NCBI GenBank assembly: GCA_047602295.1
Contig: JASGHP010000001.1
Coordinates: 4,650,001 to 4,714,000 of the forward strand
From: JACMLD01 sp047602295
GTDB taxonomy: Bacteria; Bacteroidota; Bacteroidia; Chitinophagales; Chitinophagaceae
Direction: 5' to 3'
Length of the DNA: 64,000 nucleotides
Shown: positions 1-7,544 of the stretch, piece after piece
Position numbering within the stretch: position 1 is the first letter of the stretch
Layout of the letters: every line of letters starts with the position of its first letter
Made by a program: the position numbers and the translations under genes
The notes under the pieces: generated by a model
The model's database searches: none
Told to the model about the DNA's origin: nothing
What the model saw: the letters and a program-made list of their open reading frames with translations, nothing else

Positions 1-228
1 CATCTTAATAACAACAATTGCACTGACTTCGGATTAAACGTTGCAATGATTGGCGGCATAGACCTGGAAAATACAAAAGGGAAATGGCCCCTGGGGAAAG
101 GTAATAACCCTGGTGCTGCCGGGCAAAGTTTACTAGAAGGGAAACTAAAAAACATAGACACAGGAACAAAAGCAGGATTATTTCTTTGCAACAGCAATGA
201 ACCATTTGCTCCCATTCTAACTAAGTAA
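1..228 (+). CDS. C-terminal part of an unidentified protein (starts before the window)
   Basis: The frame is open from the first base to a TAA, giving 75 codons. There is an internal ATG at 46, but the reading frame upstream of it is equally protein-like and has no stop, so this is most likely the tail of a longer gene. The visible part is rich in Gly, Asn and Lys with no hydrophobic segment and no motif I recognise. It ends 18 bases before the tRNA gene. Function unknown. Confidence 0.45.
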   Translation, partial: HLNNNNCTDFGLNVAMIGGIDLENTKGKWPLGKGNNPGAAGQSLLEGKLKNIDTGTKAGLFLCNSNEPFAPILTK

Positions 229-246
229 TTCATTTCGCAAACACAC

Positions 247-317
247 AGCCATGTGGCCGAGCGGATAGGCATAGGTCTGCAAAACCTGGTACGGCGGTTC
301 GATTCCGTCCATGGCGT
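247..317 (+). tRNA. tRNA-Cys (GCA)
   Basis: A full cloverleaf can be folded. The D stem is GCC/GGC, and the anticodon stem TAGGT/ACCTG carries loop CTGCAAA with anticodon GCA. A four-base variable region follows, then T stem GGCGG/CCGTC with loop TTCGATT and discriminator T. The acceptor pairs at positions 2-7 (GCCATG/CATGGC), but the terminal pair would be A:G, which is odd. CCA is not encoded. A strong hairpin terminator follows about 30 bases later. Confidence 0.9.
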
Positions 318-345
318 CTTACTTTCTCATAAGCAGTATTTGACA

Positions 346-377
346 AGGCTGGCATTTCTATGCCGGCTTTTATTTTT
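346..377 (+). terminator. Rho-independent terminator after tRNA-Cys
   Basis: GCTGGCAT and ATGCCGGC form an 8-bp stem (one G-T pair) around a TTCT loop, followed directly by a T-rich run TTTTATTTTT. It lies downstream of tRNA-Cys and upstream of the encapsulin operon promoter, so it separates the two transcripts. Confidence 0.75.
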
Positions 378-478
378 AAAGTGTCGTATAGAACAAAATA
401 CTTTTTCTGTTAATACAACTACCTGATTTTTATTATTTCCCCGTTTCAAATGTTAACAGGAAAATATTAGTCTACAGT

Positions 479-510
479 TTTGGTAGATTAATCAGACCGC
501 CCTATTTTTA
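479..510 (+). promoter_or_regulatory. Candidate Bacteroidota promoter of the encapsulin operon
   Basis: TTTG at 479-482 is followed after 20 bases by TATTTTTA at 503-510, close to the Bacteroidota consensus TTTG-(17-23)-TAnnTTTG with one mismatch in the last base. It sits about 60 bases upstream of the encapsulin ATG in an otherwise AT-rich leader. Assignment is by consensus only. Confidence 0.45.
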
Positions 511-571
511 CTAAGAAGTGAAAAGAACAGCTTTTCCAATCAATACTTTCCTTATTTAAAAAATCATTACA

Positions 572-1495
572 ATGGCAGATTTGAATCAAACCCAACAAAC
601 CGCACTGGGAGACGTTGCGGCACGGCAGCTCGCTATTGCCACACGCACAGTTCCTCAAATGGTAACCATTACCCCGCGTTGGCTAACTCGTCTTTTAAAC
701 TGGGTTCCTGTTGAATCAGGTGTTTATCGATTAAACAAAGTAAAAGATGCTTCCGCCATTGAGGTAGATTGCTCTGCCCGTGATGAACGTACACTGCCGC
801 AAACATTTGTAGATTATATTGAGAACCCAAGGGAATATAATTTGTCTGCAGTGCAGTCTATTGTAGATGTACATACAAGGGTTTCAGATTTGTACAGCAA
901 ACCATACAATCAGATAAGCGAGCAATTGCGGCTTACCATTGAAACAATTAAAGAAAGACAGGAAAGTGAGCTAATCAATAATAAAGAATACGGATTGCTG
1001 CACAGTGTTGCACCTTCGCAATTCATCAGCACAAGAACCGGTGCTCCCACCCCGGATGATTTTGATGAGCTGCTAACAAAAGTGTGGAAAGAACCGGGCT
1101 TCTTTCTTTTGCACCCCTTAGCTATTGCCGCATTTGGACGTGAGTGCACACGTCGTGGTGTTCCTCCTCCTACCATTTCTTTATTCGGTTCTCAATTTAT
1201 TACATGGAGAGGTATTCCATTAATCCCTTCTGATAAAGTGCCAATAGAAAATGGCAAATCAAAAATTATTTTATTGCGCACAGGCGAGAGCAGGCAGGGT
1301 GTTGTTGGTTTGTTTCAACCTGGTTTGCCAGGCGAGCAAACTCCGGGCCTTTCTGTTCGCTTTATGGGCATTAATGACAGGGCAATTGCATCGTACCTTA
1401 TTTCTTTATACTGCTCTTTGGCGGTACTGGTAGATGATGCAATTGCTATTTTGGATAATGTTGAAATTGGCAAATACCATGAGTACAAATATTGA
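572..1495 (+). CDS. Family 2A encapsulin shell protein
   Basis: At 307 residues the protein has the length and sequence character of SrpI-like family 2 encapsulins, HK97-fold shell proteins that self-assemble into a protein nanocompartment. Recognisable stretches are the N-arm with ATRTVPQM, the mid-region GFFLLHPLAIAAFGREC, ITWRGIPLIPSDKVP, and a C-terminal block LLRTGESRQGVVGLFQPGLPG. No cyclic-nucleotide-binding insertion is present, which fits subtype 2A rather than 2B. The next gene starts inside the last codons of this one and encodes a cysteine desulfurase with a long disordered N-terminus, the known cargo of family 2A shells. Role: sequesters the desulfurase, probably for sulfur storage or controlled sulfur mobilisation. 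The family is known; the physiological role here is inference. Confidence 0.93.
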   Translation: MADLNQTQQTALGDVAARQLAIATRTVPQMVTITPRWLTRLLNWVPVESGVYRLNKVKDASAIEVDCSARDERTLPQTFVDYIENPREYNLSAVQSIVDVHTRVSDLYSKPYNQISEQLRLTIETIKERQESELINNKEYGLLHSVAPSQFISTRTGAPTPDDFDELLTKVWKEPGFFLLHPLAIAAFGRECTRRGVPPPTISLFGSQFITWRGIPLIPSDKVPIENGKSKIILLRTGESRQGVVGLFQPGLPGEQTPGLSVRFMGINDRAIASYLISLYCSLAVLVDDAIAILDNVEIGKYHEYKY

Positions 1496-3425
1496 TCAAC
1501 CAGGGTTTCCTGATGCTACAATACTGGAAGCACTGGCCAACCAGTATTTTAAATCGCCAGCAGGCAGCAACCTTCCATCTGCAAACAATGAACTACTACA
1601 GGCTGGTTCATCTCCTGAGCATCAATCTGCCAACCTCAATTGGTTACAAACAGATGGATTGCCGGGGCCACATACGGCGGCAGTAAAACCTCCTTTCTCA
1701 GTAGGCGGTATAGGTGCTTCTGCGGGGGCTATCAACCCCGTAAACGCCATTGATCTTAGAAACAGGGATCAATCCGCTTCCGATGACAGTTTTCCTTTTA
1801 GCGCAAATGCCCGGCCTTCGGTTGCAGGCAGTGGCATTTCCCCATCGGCACACCAGCAAGGCAATGAGGTAGATTTGCAAAATCCGCAAACCGCTTTGCC
1901 AGATCCGCATTTTGCTGGCAATGGAAATGTACCCGGCTCTGTTGCAGGCAGTGGCATCTCGCCCTCTGTAAAATATGCAGACAATAAGGAGCATTTACCT
2001 TTTGCAGCAGAACAAGATTTATTGGCCGATATAAAAAGCATCCTGGCTGCCATTCCATCTTTTATTACCGGCCCACAGGTTCCTTATTTGCAACCTGGCT
2101 CCAATGAAGCAGCTTATTATTTTCTAAATAACCAGGCACCGCAATCTGCTGTAAAAAATGAAAGCATTACAAACAGCATAAGCCTTAAAGAGAAACCCGC
2201 ATTGGCCAAGCCACCGTTTGATGCAAATCTTATCAAAAAAGATTTTCCCATTCTTCAGGAGCAGGTTAATGGAAAACCGCTTATCTGGCTTGACAATGCA
2301 GCTACTACTCAAAAACCAAAATCAGTTATAGACCGCGTCAGCTATTTCTATGAGCATGAGAACTCAAACATTCACCGTGCTGCCCATGAACTGGCAGCAC
2401 GGGCAACAGATGCATACGAAGGCGCCAGGGAAAAAGTACGCCGCTTTCTGAATGCTGCATCCGTAAACGAAATTGTTTTTGTTCGCGGTACAACGGAGGC
2501 CATCAACCTGGTAGCAAAAACATACGGTGACCAGTACCTGCAAAAAGGCGATGAAATAATAGTTAGCCACCTCGAACATCACGCTAATATTGTTCCCTGG
2601 CAACAGCTTGCCTACAGAAAAGGACTTAAGCTAAAAGTAATCCCGGTAGATGATGATGGGCAGATTTTACTGGATGAATACCAGAAACTATTGAGCCCAA
2701 AAACAAAACTGGTTTCTTTTACCCAAGTATCAAATGCATTGGGTACAGTAACACCGGCCAAACAAATCATTGACATGGCCCATGCCAATGGATCAAAAGT
2801 TTTGTTGGATGGCGCCCAGTCTGTTTCGCACATACGCGTAGACCTGCAATCATTAAACCCCGACTTCTTTGTTTTCTCTGGTCACAAAATATTTGGCCCC
2901 ACAGGCATTGGCGTTGTGTATGGAAAAGAAGAGCTGCTTAATTCTTTGCATCCCTGGCAAGGCGGTGGTAACATGATTAAAGATGTTACGTTCGAGCACA
3001 CCCAGTTTCACGATGCACCTGCCCGTTTTGAAGCAGGTACGGGCAATATTGCAGACGCTGTTGGTTTAGGCGCTGCGTTAGATTACGTAAGCAAGTTGGG
3101 CATAGACAATATTAACCAGTATGAACATTACCTCCTATTGTACGCCACCAATCTTATGAAGCAAGTACCGGGCTTAAGGTTGATTGGCACTGCCGCAGAT
3201 AAAGCCAGCGTATTATCGTTTACTTTAAAAGGCTATAGCAACGATGAAGTTGGCAAAGCATTGAACAAAGAAGGCATTGCTGTAAGAACAGGTCATCATT
3301 GCGCACAACCCATCCTCAGAAGGTTTGGTGTGGAAAGTACGGTAAGGCCTTCACTGGCTTTTTATAATACCTGCAGTGATGTTGATACACTAGTCTCCGT
3401 ATTACACTCACTAAAAAGCAAATGA
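1479..3425 (+). CDS. Encapsulin cargo: SufS-type cysteine desulfurase with long N-terminal extension
   Basis: From the ATG at 1479 the product is 648 residues. About 245 N-terminal residues are low-complexity, rich in Pro, Ser, Gly, Asn and Ala; the remaining ~400 are a fold-type I PLP cysteine desulfurase of the SufS/CsdA group. Lys470 in SGHKIFGPTG should bind PLP and Cys608 in TGHHCAQP should carry the persulfide; the cofactor motifs DNAATT and HLEHHAN are intact. An in-frame ATG at 1434 exists upstream, but 1479 is preferred because it overlaps the shell stop by only 17 bases and gives an extension starting MSTNIDQPG. Cargo extensions of this kind direct loading into family 2A encapsulin shells. 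Residues 71-190 hold three exact-register 40-residue repeats, described separately. The last bases overlap the acetyltransferase start (ATGA), indicating translational coupling. Confidence 0.92.
   Translation: MSTNIDQPGFPDATILEALANQYFKSPAGSNLPSANNELLQAGSSPEHQSANLNWLQTDGLPGPHTAAVKPPFSVGGIGASAGAINPVNAIDLRNRDQSASDDSFPFSANARPSVAGSGISPSAHQQGNEVDLQNPQTALPDPHFAGNGNVPGSVAGSGISPSVKYADNKEHLPFAAEQDLLADIKSILAAIPSFITGPQVPYLQPGSNEAAYYFLNNQAPQSAVKNESITNSISLKEKPALAKPPFDANLIKKDFPILQEQVNGKPLIWLDNAATTQKPKSVIDRVSYFYEHENSNIHRAAHELAARATDAYEGAREKVRRFLNAASVNEIVFVRGTTEAINLVAKTYGDQYLQKGDEIIVSHLEHHANIVPWQQLAYRKGLKLKVIPVDDDGQILLDEYQKLLSPKTKLVSFTQVSNALGTVTPAKQIIDMAHANGSKVLLDGAQSVSHIRVDLQSLNPDFFVFSGHKIFGPTGIGVVYGKEELLNSLHPWQGGGNMIKDVTFEHTQFHDAPARFEAGTGNIADAVGLGAALDYVSKLGIDNINQYEHYLLLYATNLMKQVPGLRLIGTAADKASVLSFTLKGYSNDEVGKALNKEGIAVRTGHHCAQPILRRFGVESTVRPSLAFYNTCSDVDTLVSVLHSLKSK
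1689..2048 (+). repeat. Three tandem 120-bp (40-codon) repeats in the cargo-loading extension
   Basis: Residues 71-110, 111-150 and 151-190 of the desulfurase align without gaps. Each carries S-V-[GA]-G-x-G-[AI]-S at the same offset (Val75, Val115, Val155), and the first two also share [IV]-D-L-[RQ]-N about 17 residues later. At DNA level a 17-base identity GTTGCAGGCAGTGGCAT recurs at 1821 and 1941, exactly 120 bases apart; the first copy is more diverged. The register suggests internal duplication and multivalent shell contacts. Confidence 0.8.
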
Positions 3426-4261
3426 TGCAAACCGGCAATAACCAGCACCTGATTGACCTGCTCCGCAAAACACACAATGCAGAATGGGAAGCAACACCAT
3501 CTGCCCATGACGCCATTGCGTGGTTAAATGATTTGGGGCAATTCCTGTTCCCCAGCAATAACCTGCCAAAACAAACTTCATACAACGGCATCTTAAAAAA
3601 GAACCAGATAGATTTAGAAAATATATTGCTCAGCTACCTGGACCCAAAAACATTTGCCATTGAAGCAACAGTAAATGCATTCTACAACAATCTTGAAACC
3701 ATTTACAATAACCTTCGGCTGGATGCGCAAAAAATTTATGAGTTTGATCCCGCCGCATCCAGCATCAATGAAGTAATTGTTTCTTATCCGGGCTTCTATG
3801 CCATTACAGTCTATCGCATTGCGCATGAACTGGTGAAATTGCACATACCTGTTTTGCCACGTATCTTAAGTGAGTTTGCCCATCGAAATACCGGCACAGA
3901 TATACATCCCGCTGCAGTTATTGGCGTACCATTCATGATAGACCATAGCACCGGCATTGTTATTGGCGCTACTGCGGTTATTGGAAATAACGTATCGATT
4001 TACCAGGGCGTAACGCTGGGCGCATTGCAGGTTGCCAAAGAATTAGCAGAAGTAAAACGCCATCCAACTGTAGAAGACAACGTAATTATTTATGCCAGAA
4101 CAACCATTCTTGGCGGCAAAACAATTATTGGCAGAAACAGTGTTATTGGTGGTAGCGTATTTCTTACTAAAAGTGTTGAACCCGGTTCACAGGTATTTAA
4201 CACGCACCAGTTGCGCATAGATGTAAAAGACAAAATTGGAGAACAAGGGCAGGCTATTTAA
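3422..4261 (+). CDS. Serine O-acetyltransferase (CysE/EpsC-like)
   Basis: The 279-residue product has an alpha-helical N-terminal half and a C-terminal left-handed beta-helix of hexapeptide repeats (about 160-260). GTDIHPAA (Asp160) and DHSTG (His175) match the catalytic Asp-His dyad region of E. coli CysE, and the following IGATAVIG...VTLGA track is typical. It transfers acetyl from acetyl-CoA to L-serine, giving O-acetylserine for cysteine synthesis. Start codon and upstream stop overlap as ATGA. Serine acetyltransferases are frequent neighbours of family 2A encapsulins, linking the compartment to cysteine supply. A rhodanese, another common partner, is not present here. The C-terminus lacks an obvious cysteine-synthase-binding tail. 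Confidence 0.9.
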   Translation: MMQTGNNQHLIDLLRKTHNAEWEATPSAHDAIAWLNDLGQFLFPSNNLPKQTSYNGILKKNQIDLENILLSYLDPKTFAIEATVNAFYNNLETIYNNLRLDAQKIYEFDPAASSINEVIVSYPGFYAITVYRIAHELVKLHIPVLPRILSEFAHRNTGTDIHPAAVIGVPFMIDHSTGIVIGATAVIGNNVSIYQGVTLGALQVAKELAEVKRHPTVEDNVIIYARTTILGGKTIIGRNSVIGGSVFLTKSVEPGSQVFNTHQLRIDVKDKIGEQGQAI

Positions 4262-4273
4262 TTACTGCAATCA

Positions 4274-4699
4274 TTATACGGCACTCAATTGAGTTGTCAT
4301 TTTTAATTCGTCTGTCAAACGCCAGTGCTCAGTTATTTTTCCATCTTTTAAATACTCAATATTTATCTGGCTTACCTCAACTTTTTTTCCATTGGCTTGC
4401 AATCCCCACAAATTACCCAGGAAGGTGCCCGTCATTACAACCCTTGCCACAACGCGGTTTTCCGTTAGCACCAAATCTTTAATGGAATAATGCAAATCCG
4501 GAAAGGCTTCCCTCATACTTGCTACAATGGGTTTAAGTCCTGCTGCACCAGGCGCAGGCGTATCAGTTCCACCGGGTGAATGATTAACATAGTTTTTGTC
4601 TAAAATAGAATCCAGCAAGTCCAGTTCGCCATTATTCCATACACGGTCAAAATAAGATTCAATCAGCAACCTGTTTGCTTTAAGAATACTTGGGTTCAT
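4274..4699 (-). CDS. SnoaL-like ester cyclase family protein
   Basis: From the ATG at 4699 the product is 141 residues (a TTG at 4735 would add 12 and is less likely). It has the NTF2/SnoaL-like cone fold signature: an N-terminal helix with YFDRVWNNGELDLLDSIL, then YVNHSP, a central FPDLHYSIKDL and a C-terminal strand KITEHWRLTDELKM. Members of this family are small monooxygenase- or cyclase-like proteins of mostly unknown substrate. It converges on the acetyltransferase with only 12 bases between stops. Exact function unknown. Confidence 0.8.
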   Translation of the reverse strand: MNPSILKANRLLIESYFDRVWNNGELDLLDSILDKNYVNHSPGGTDTPAPGAAGLKPIVASMREAFPDLHYSIKDLVLTENRVVARVVMTGTFLGNLWGLQANGKKVEVSQINIEYLKDGKITEHWRLTDELKMTTQLSAV

Positions 4700-4780
4700 A
4701 AAAATTATCTTTCGTAAAAAATTAATGAACCGCAAATCTCCTGCTAAAGAACGAGAGAATTCTTAACCTAGGTTAATAAA

Positions 4781-5356
4781 TCAGGATTTCAATAACTTTC
4801 TTCTTATCCTGCTTAAAGACTGTGGCTTAATGCCGATATAAGAAGCAATGTAATATTGGGGAACACGTTGCAGCAATTCTTTTCTGCTTTCTACAAACGC
4901 ATTGTATCGCTGCTGCGGCGAGTGTGTATAAAAAGATATGATATGCTTTATAGCGTCTGTGTAAACATCCTCCATTAACAACCTGCCAAATTTCTCCCCG
5001 TTAGAGAGTTTGTCATACAGTTGTTGCAGCTTATCAACAGATATGCAAAGCAGCTCCGTTGTTTCCAGCGCCATGATATTTTTATGAGAAATTGTTTTAT
5101 TAATCAGGCTATCGTAATTGCAGATAAATTCATTTTCTATAGCAAAGTTGTGTACCACTTCCGCAGCATCATTGTTTACAAAATAACATACAAGGCCATT
5201 GTTGATAAACGCAAGTTCCCTACAAATTTTTCCTTCCTGCAGAAAATATTCTCCCTTTTGCAGCGTCTTTTTATAAAACAAAGATTCTATTACAGCAATA
5301 TCACTTTTAGACAATTGCGTATATTGCTTCATCTTATTAATAAGGCTGGTATACAT
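4781..5356 (-). CDS. Crp/Fnr family transcriptional regulator
   Basis: The 191-residue product has an N-terminal cyclic-nucleotide-binding-like beta roll (about 15-120; GEYFLQEG, LAFINNGLVCYF) and a C-terminal helix-turn-helix ending PQYYIASYIGIKPQSLSRIRRK. This is the common short Bacteroidota Crp-like type. No Fe-S cysteine cluster pattern is seen, and the effector is unknown. It is followed on the same strand by the SnoaL-like gene 81 bases downstream, so it may regulate that gene or be co-transcribed with it. Confidence 0.88.
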   Translation of the reverse strand: MYTSLINKMKQYTQLSKSDIAVIESLFYKKTLQKGEYFLQEGKICRELAFINNGLVCYFVNNDAAEVVHNFAIENEFICNYDSLINKTISHKNIMALETTELLCISVDKLQQLYDKLSNGEKFGRLLMEDVYTDAIKHIISFYTHSPQQRYNAFVESRKELLQRVPQYYIASYIGIKPQSLSRIRRKLLKS

Positions 5357-5379
5357 TGGCGTAATAGTTTACTATTCTG

Positions 5380-5387
5380 CAAAAATA
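5380..5387 (-). promoter_or_regulatory. Candidate -7 element of the Crp/Fnr gene
   Basis: On the minus strand TATTTTTG matches TAnnTTTG exactly and lies 24 bases before the regulator ATG. No TTTG is found at the proper -33 spacing, so the call rests on the -7 box alone. Confidence 0.35.
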
Positions 5388-5449
5388 GTATTTAGTTATT
5401 AGCTGACTAAAAAAGCAAAACAGGCAAGTACAAACCAGCCCTTGTTTGC

Positions 5450-5578
5450 TTAGCGGCTTGCACGTTTTTTTGCTCCGGGATAACAGATGGGGCATGGCCC
5501 CGCTCCTCTGTACTTGTGCCCACGAGAACAGGTCTTCCAACCATTGTTCGCTTTCTTTTGTTTTGTTGCTTTTGCCAT
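5450..5578 (-). CDS. Small zinc-ribbon protein, 42 residues
   Basis: ATG at 5578 opens a 42-codon frame ending TAA. The product is very basic (many Lys/Arg) and holds four potential zinc ligands, Cys17, His21, Cys29 and Cys32, in a C-x3-H-x7-C-x2-C arrangement within TCSRGHKY...CPIC. A lysine-rich N-terminus followed by a single zinc knuckle suggests a nucleic-acid-binding or ribosome-associated microprotein. Bacteroidota carry small proteins of this look, but I cannot name the family. A longer overlapping frame on the same strand (5337-5540) is probably a shadow. Confidence 0.65.
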   Translation of the reverse strand: MAKATKQKKANNGWKTCSRGHKYRGAGPCPICYPGAKKRASR

Positions 5579-5644
5579 AACATTTTTTTAAACGTTCACA
5601 CCTGTAATGTCTGTTTGAAAAAACTGTGCCGTAATTAAATAATT

Positions 5645-5730
5645 ATGGAACGGGCATTGGGTCTTTGCTCAGCATCGTTGTGTCACTCACTTCAGCAGTA
5701 AGTCTTTATTCAGCTGTAGGTTTCATTCTA
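5645..5730. repeat. Dispersed repeat, GCATCGTTG family, copy 1
   Basis: GGGCATTGGGTCTTTGCTCAGCATCGTTGTGTCACTCACTTC and the following CAGCTGTAGG resemble elements at 17855, 44050, 46825, 52405 and 58905. It lies between the zinc-ribbon gene and the secreted DUF1080-like gene. This copy lacks the hairpin module. Confidence 0.6.
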
Positions 5731-5805
5731 AATTTCCTAATTAATCTCAAGCTACCTTCTGTTTTGCTGCCTCAGTTATACCAAGCATTTCAGGATTTGC
5801 TAACT

Positions 5806-5813
5806 TAGCTTTG
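5806..5813 (+). promoter_or_regulatory. Candidate -7 element for the DUF1080-like gene
   Basis: TAGCTTTG is an exact TAnnTTTG match 35 bases before the ATG at 5849. The expected -33 TTTG is weak (GCATTTCA in that area). Confidence 0.4.
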
Positions 5814-5848
5814 TTGAAATCCCTAAAAACCATCTTATAAAAAGAATC

Positions 5849-6493
5849 ATGAAAATAGCTATCTCTTTTATCGTATCAATCTTGTTGACGCTTACGCTAT
5901 TTGCACAAAAAACAAAACCTTATGGCGTCTCAGTAACTGAAACAAAACTGGATGGCAGGAATGTTATCAGAGTTGCCGCAGATACAAGCATCAAAACTTT
6001 TGATGAACCTACTTTTGCAAAAATTGCCGACACAAATTTTCATGATGGAACCATTGAAGTAAATGTGCTTAGCAAATTTCTTCCCAATGCGCCGGATTGG
6101 GCACGTGGTTTTATTGGAGTAGCATTCAGGATAAATGACGACAATTCTAAGTTTGAATGCATTTACATACGCCCCAGCAACGGAAGGGCGAATGATCAAA
6201 TAAGACGCAATCACTCCACCCAATATTTTTCATATCCCAATAACAAGTTTTCAGATTTCAGGAAGTCTGATCCGGAAAAATATGAATCTTATGCAGACAT
6301 GGGCATGAACGAGTGGATAAAAGTAAAAATAGTTGTAAAGGGAGAACAGGCTCAGCTTTTTATCAACAACAGCAAACAACCCTGCCTCATTGTAAACGAC
6401 CTTAAATATGGTGCAGACCTTTCCGGCGCAATTGGCTTGTGGGTAGGCAACTGGACTGAAGGATATTTTTCTGATCTAAAAATCTCTAAATAA
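5849..6493 (+). CDS. Secreted DUF1080 / concanavalin-like domain protein
   Basis: The 214-residue product begins with a signal peptide (about 1-20, ending LFAQ). The rest is a single jelly-roll domain: TNFHDGTIEVNV, ARGFIGVAFRIND, FECIYIRPSNGRA and the closing SGAIGLWVGNWTEGYFSDLKI are typical of the 3-keto-disaccharide hydrolase / DUF1080 and GH16-like laminin-G fold group. Such domains bind or cleave glycans; the substrate is unknown and no catalytic residues can be assigned. It is monocistronic and on the plus strand, unlike the following genes. Confidence 0.7.
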   Translation: MKIAISFIVSILLTLTLFAQKTKPYGVSVTETKLDGRNVIRVAADTSIKTFDEPTFAKIADTNFHDGTIEVNVLSKFLPNAPDWARGFIGVAFRINDDNSKFECIYIRPSNGRANDQIRRNHSTQYFSYPNNKFSDFRKSDPEKYESYADMGMNEWIKVKIVVKGEQAQLFINNSKQPCLIVNDLKYGADLSGAIGLWVGNWTEGYFSDLKISK

Positions 6494-6560
6494 GTTTTTT
6501 CAGACTAGGCTTTCAGCGCAGAGAAAAATCGATAAGAAGGTTTTTACAAAGGAATGTTTC

Positions 6561-6640
6561 TATCATGATTAATCATAAAAATCTGCGTTCTATCATCGTA
6601 GCAAGCACATTTCCACATTTATCACATTTTCACATTATTA
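6561..6640. repeat. Composite repeat: ATCATGATTAATCAT module plus AATGTG heptamer array
   Basis: From left to right it holds ATCATGATTAATCATAAAAA, TGCGTTCTATCATCG and then CACATTT-type units running into the stop codon of the GyrI-like gene. The same modules in the same order appear reverse-complemented at 16251-16360. On the minus strand the array reads AATGTGAAAATGTGATAAATG directly after the TAA of that gene. Confidence 0.7.
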
Positions 6641-7078
6641 CTTAATGCTCATCAGTAACTCAGTTTCAAGTTTGCTTTCATCTTTTATCCAGTGCCCGTA
6701 TATTTCTATGTAGGGAAATACAATTTCATACCCCTTTTGCATTAGCTCTTTTGTCATGCTTTGGCCCGATTGCTTTATTAGTTCGTAACTACCAATATGT
6801 TTGTAATAGGCATATTTCTCCAGGTGTATTGTCATTTTTTCAAGTCCGTGGTTGTTTGTGTAAGAAGCATCTTCCATTTCAACACCTGTAAAAACTTTGT
6901 GTGTACCTTCATACACCCAAATGTTTTTTCCTTTATTCTTTATACCATTTGATTTAATGATCTCCCACATTCTTCCGCTTAGCTTAAATGCAGTAGAAGC
7001 ATAATCATTATTGGTTGCGGTACCGCCAAAGCCGTAGATATCCAATACAAGTGGCTGATTATTTATTTGTATGTCCAT
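6638..7078 (-). CDS. GyrI-like small-molecule-binding domain protein
   Basis: The single-domain protein of 146 residues resembles the GyrI/SOUL effector-binding fold found at the C-terminus of AraC-type regulators: WEIIKSNGIKNKGKNIWVYEG, then VFTGVEMED, the YYKHIGSYELI strand and the terminal FPYIEIYGHW. No DNA-binding domain is attached, so it probably binds or hydrolyses a small cationic compound, or inhibits a partner. It is first-neighbour to the RidA gene (21 bases between), suggesting one transcript. Confidence 0.7.
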   Translation of the reverse strand: MDIQINNQPLVLDIYGFGGTATNNDYASTAFKLSGRMWEIIKSNGIKNKGKNIWVYEGTHKVFTGVEMEDASYTNNHGLEKMTIHLEKYAYYKHIGSYELIKQSGQSMTKELMQKGYEIVFPYIEIYGHWIKDESKLETELLMSIK

Positions 7079-7099
7079 TTCTTTATTATTCTTTTATTA

Positions 7100-7483
7100 T
7101 TACAGTAACGCTATACATTCAACCGAAATTAAAATTCCTGCCGGGAAAGGCATTACCTGCGGTGTGCTGCGTGCCGGTGGGTTTTCCGGAAAAAACTCGG
7201 CATAAACTTTATTCATTACGCTAAAGTCATTGCCAGTAACCATAAAAACAGTTGTCTTAATTACTTTCGATAGATTGCTTCCTGCTTCTTCCAGTATTGT
7301 TTTGATATTGCTGAAACATTGTCTTGCCTGTTCTTCAAAACTATCACTTACTATTTTCCCTGTTTCCAAATTCAGGCCCGGTGTTCCGGAAAGAAAAATA
7401 AAATCACCTGCAATTACCGATTGCGGAAAAAACTGGCTCATCCTGGGAGCTTTGCTTGTATTGAAATTTTTTCTTGGTAACAT
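7100..7483 (-). CDS. RidA family protein (reactive imine/enamine deaminase)
   Basis: The 127-residue product has the YjgF/YER057c/UK114 fold. GDFIFLSGTPGL, EEQARQCFSNIKTILEEAGS and KVIKTTVFM are typical, and the active-site arginine (PPARSTPQ) and glutamate (SVECIAL) of the RidA subfamily are conserved. RidA hydrolyses reactive 2-aminoacrylate-type intermediates from PLP enzymes. It lies immediately upstream of the GyrI-like gene on the same strand. Confidence 0.88.
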   Translation of the reverse strand: MLPRKNFNTSKAPRMSQFFPQSVIAGDFIFLSGTPGLNLETGKIVSDSFEEQARQCFSNIKTILEEAGSNLSKVIKTTVFMVTGNDFSVMNKVYAEFFPENPPARSTPQVMPFPAGILISVECIALL

Positions 7484-7544
7484 TCTTAAAATTTTAAACA
7501 GTTAAATTATATCAAGGCAGGTTATAGCTAGTCTTTGCAACTAA

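Noticed and set aside
1698..2058. Three overlapping minus-strand frames in the cargo leader
   Set aside because: They mirror the repeated Gly/Ser-rich leader of the desulfurase; the similar texts among them only reflect the 120-base repeats.
5337..5540. A 67-codon minus-strand frame overlapping the zinc-ribbon gene
   Set aside because: It overlaps both the Crp/Fnr start and the zinc-knuckle frame, has no motif, and the 42-residue frame explains the region better.
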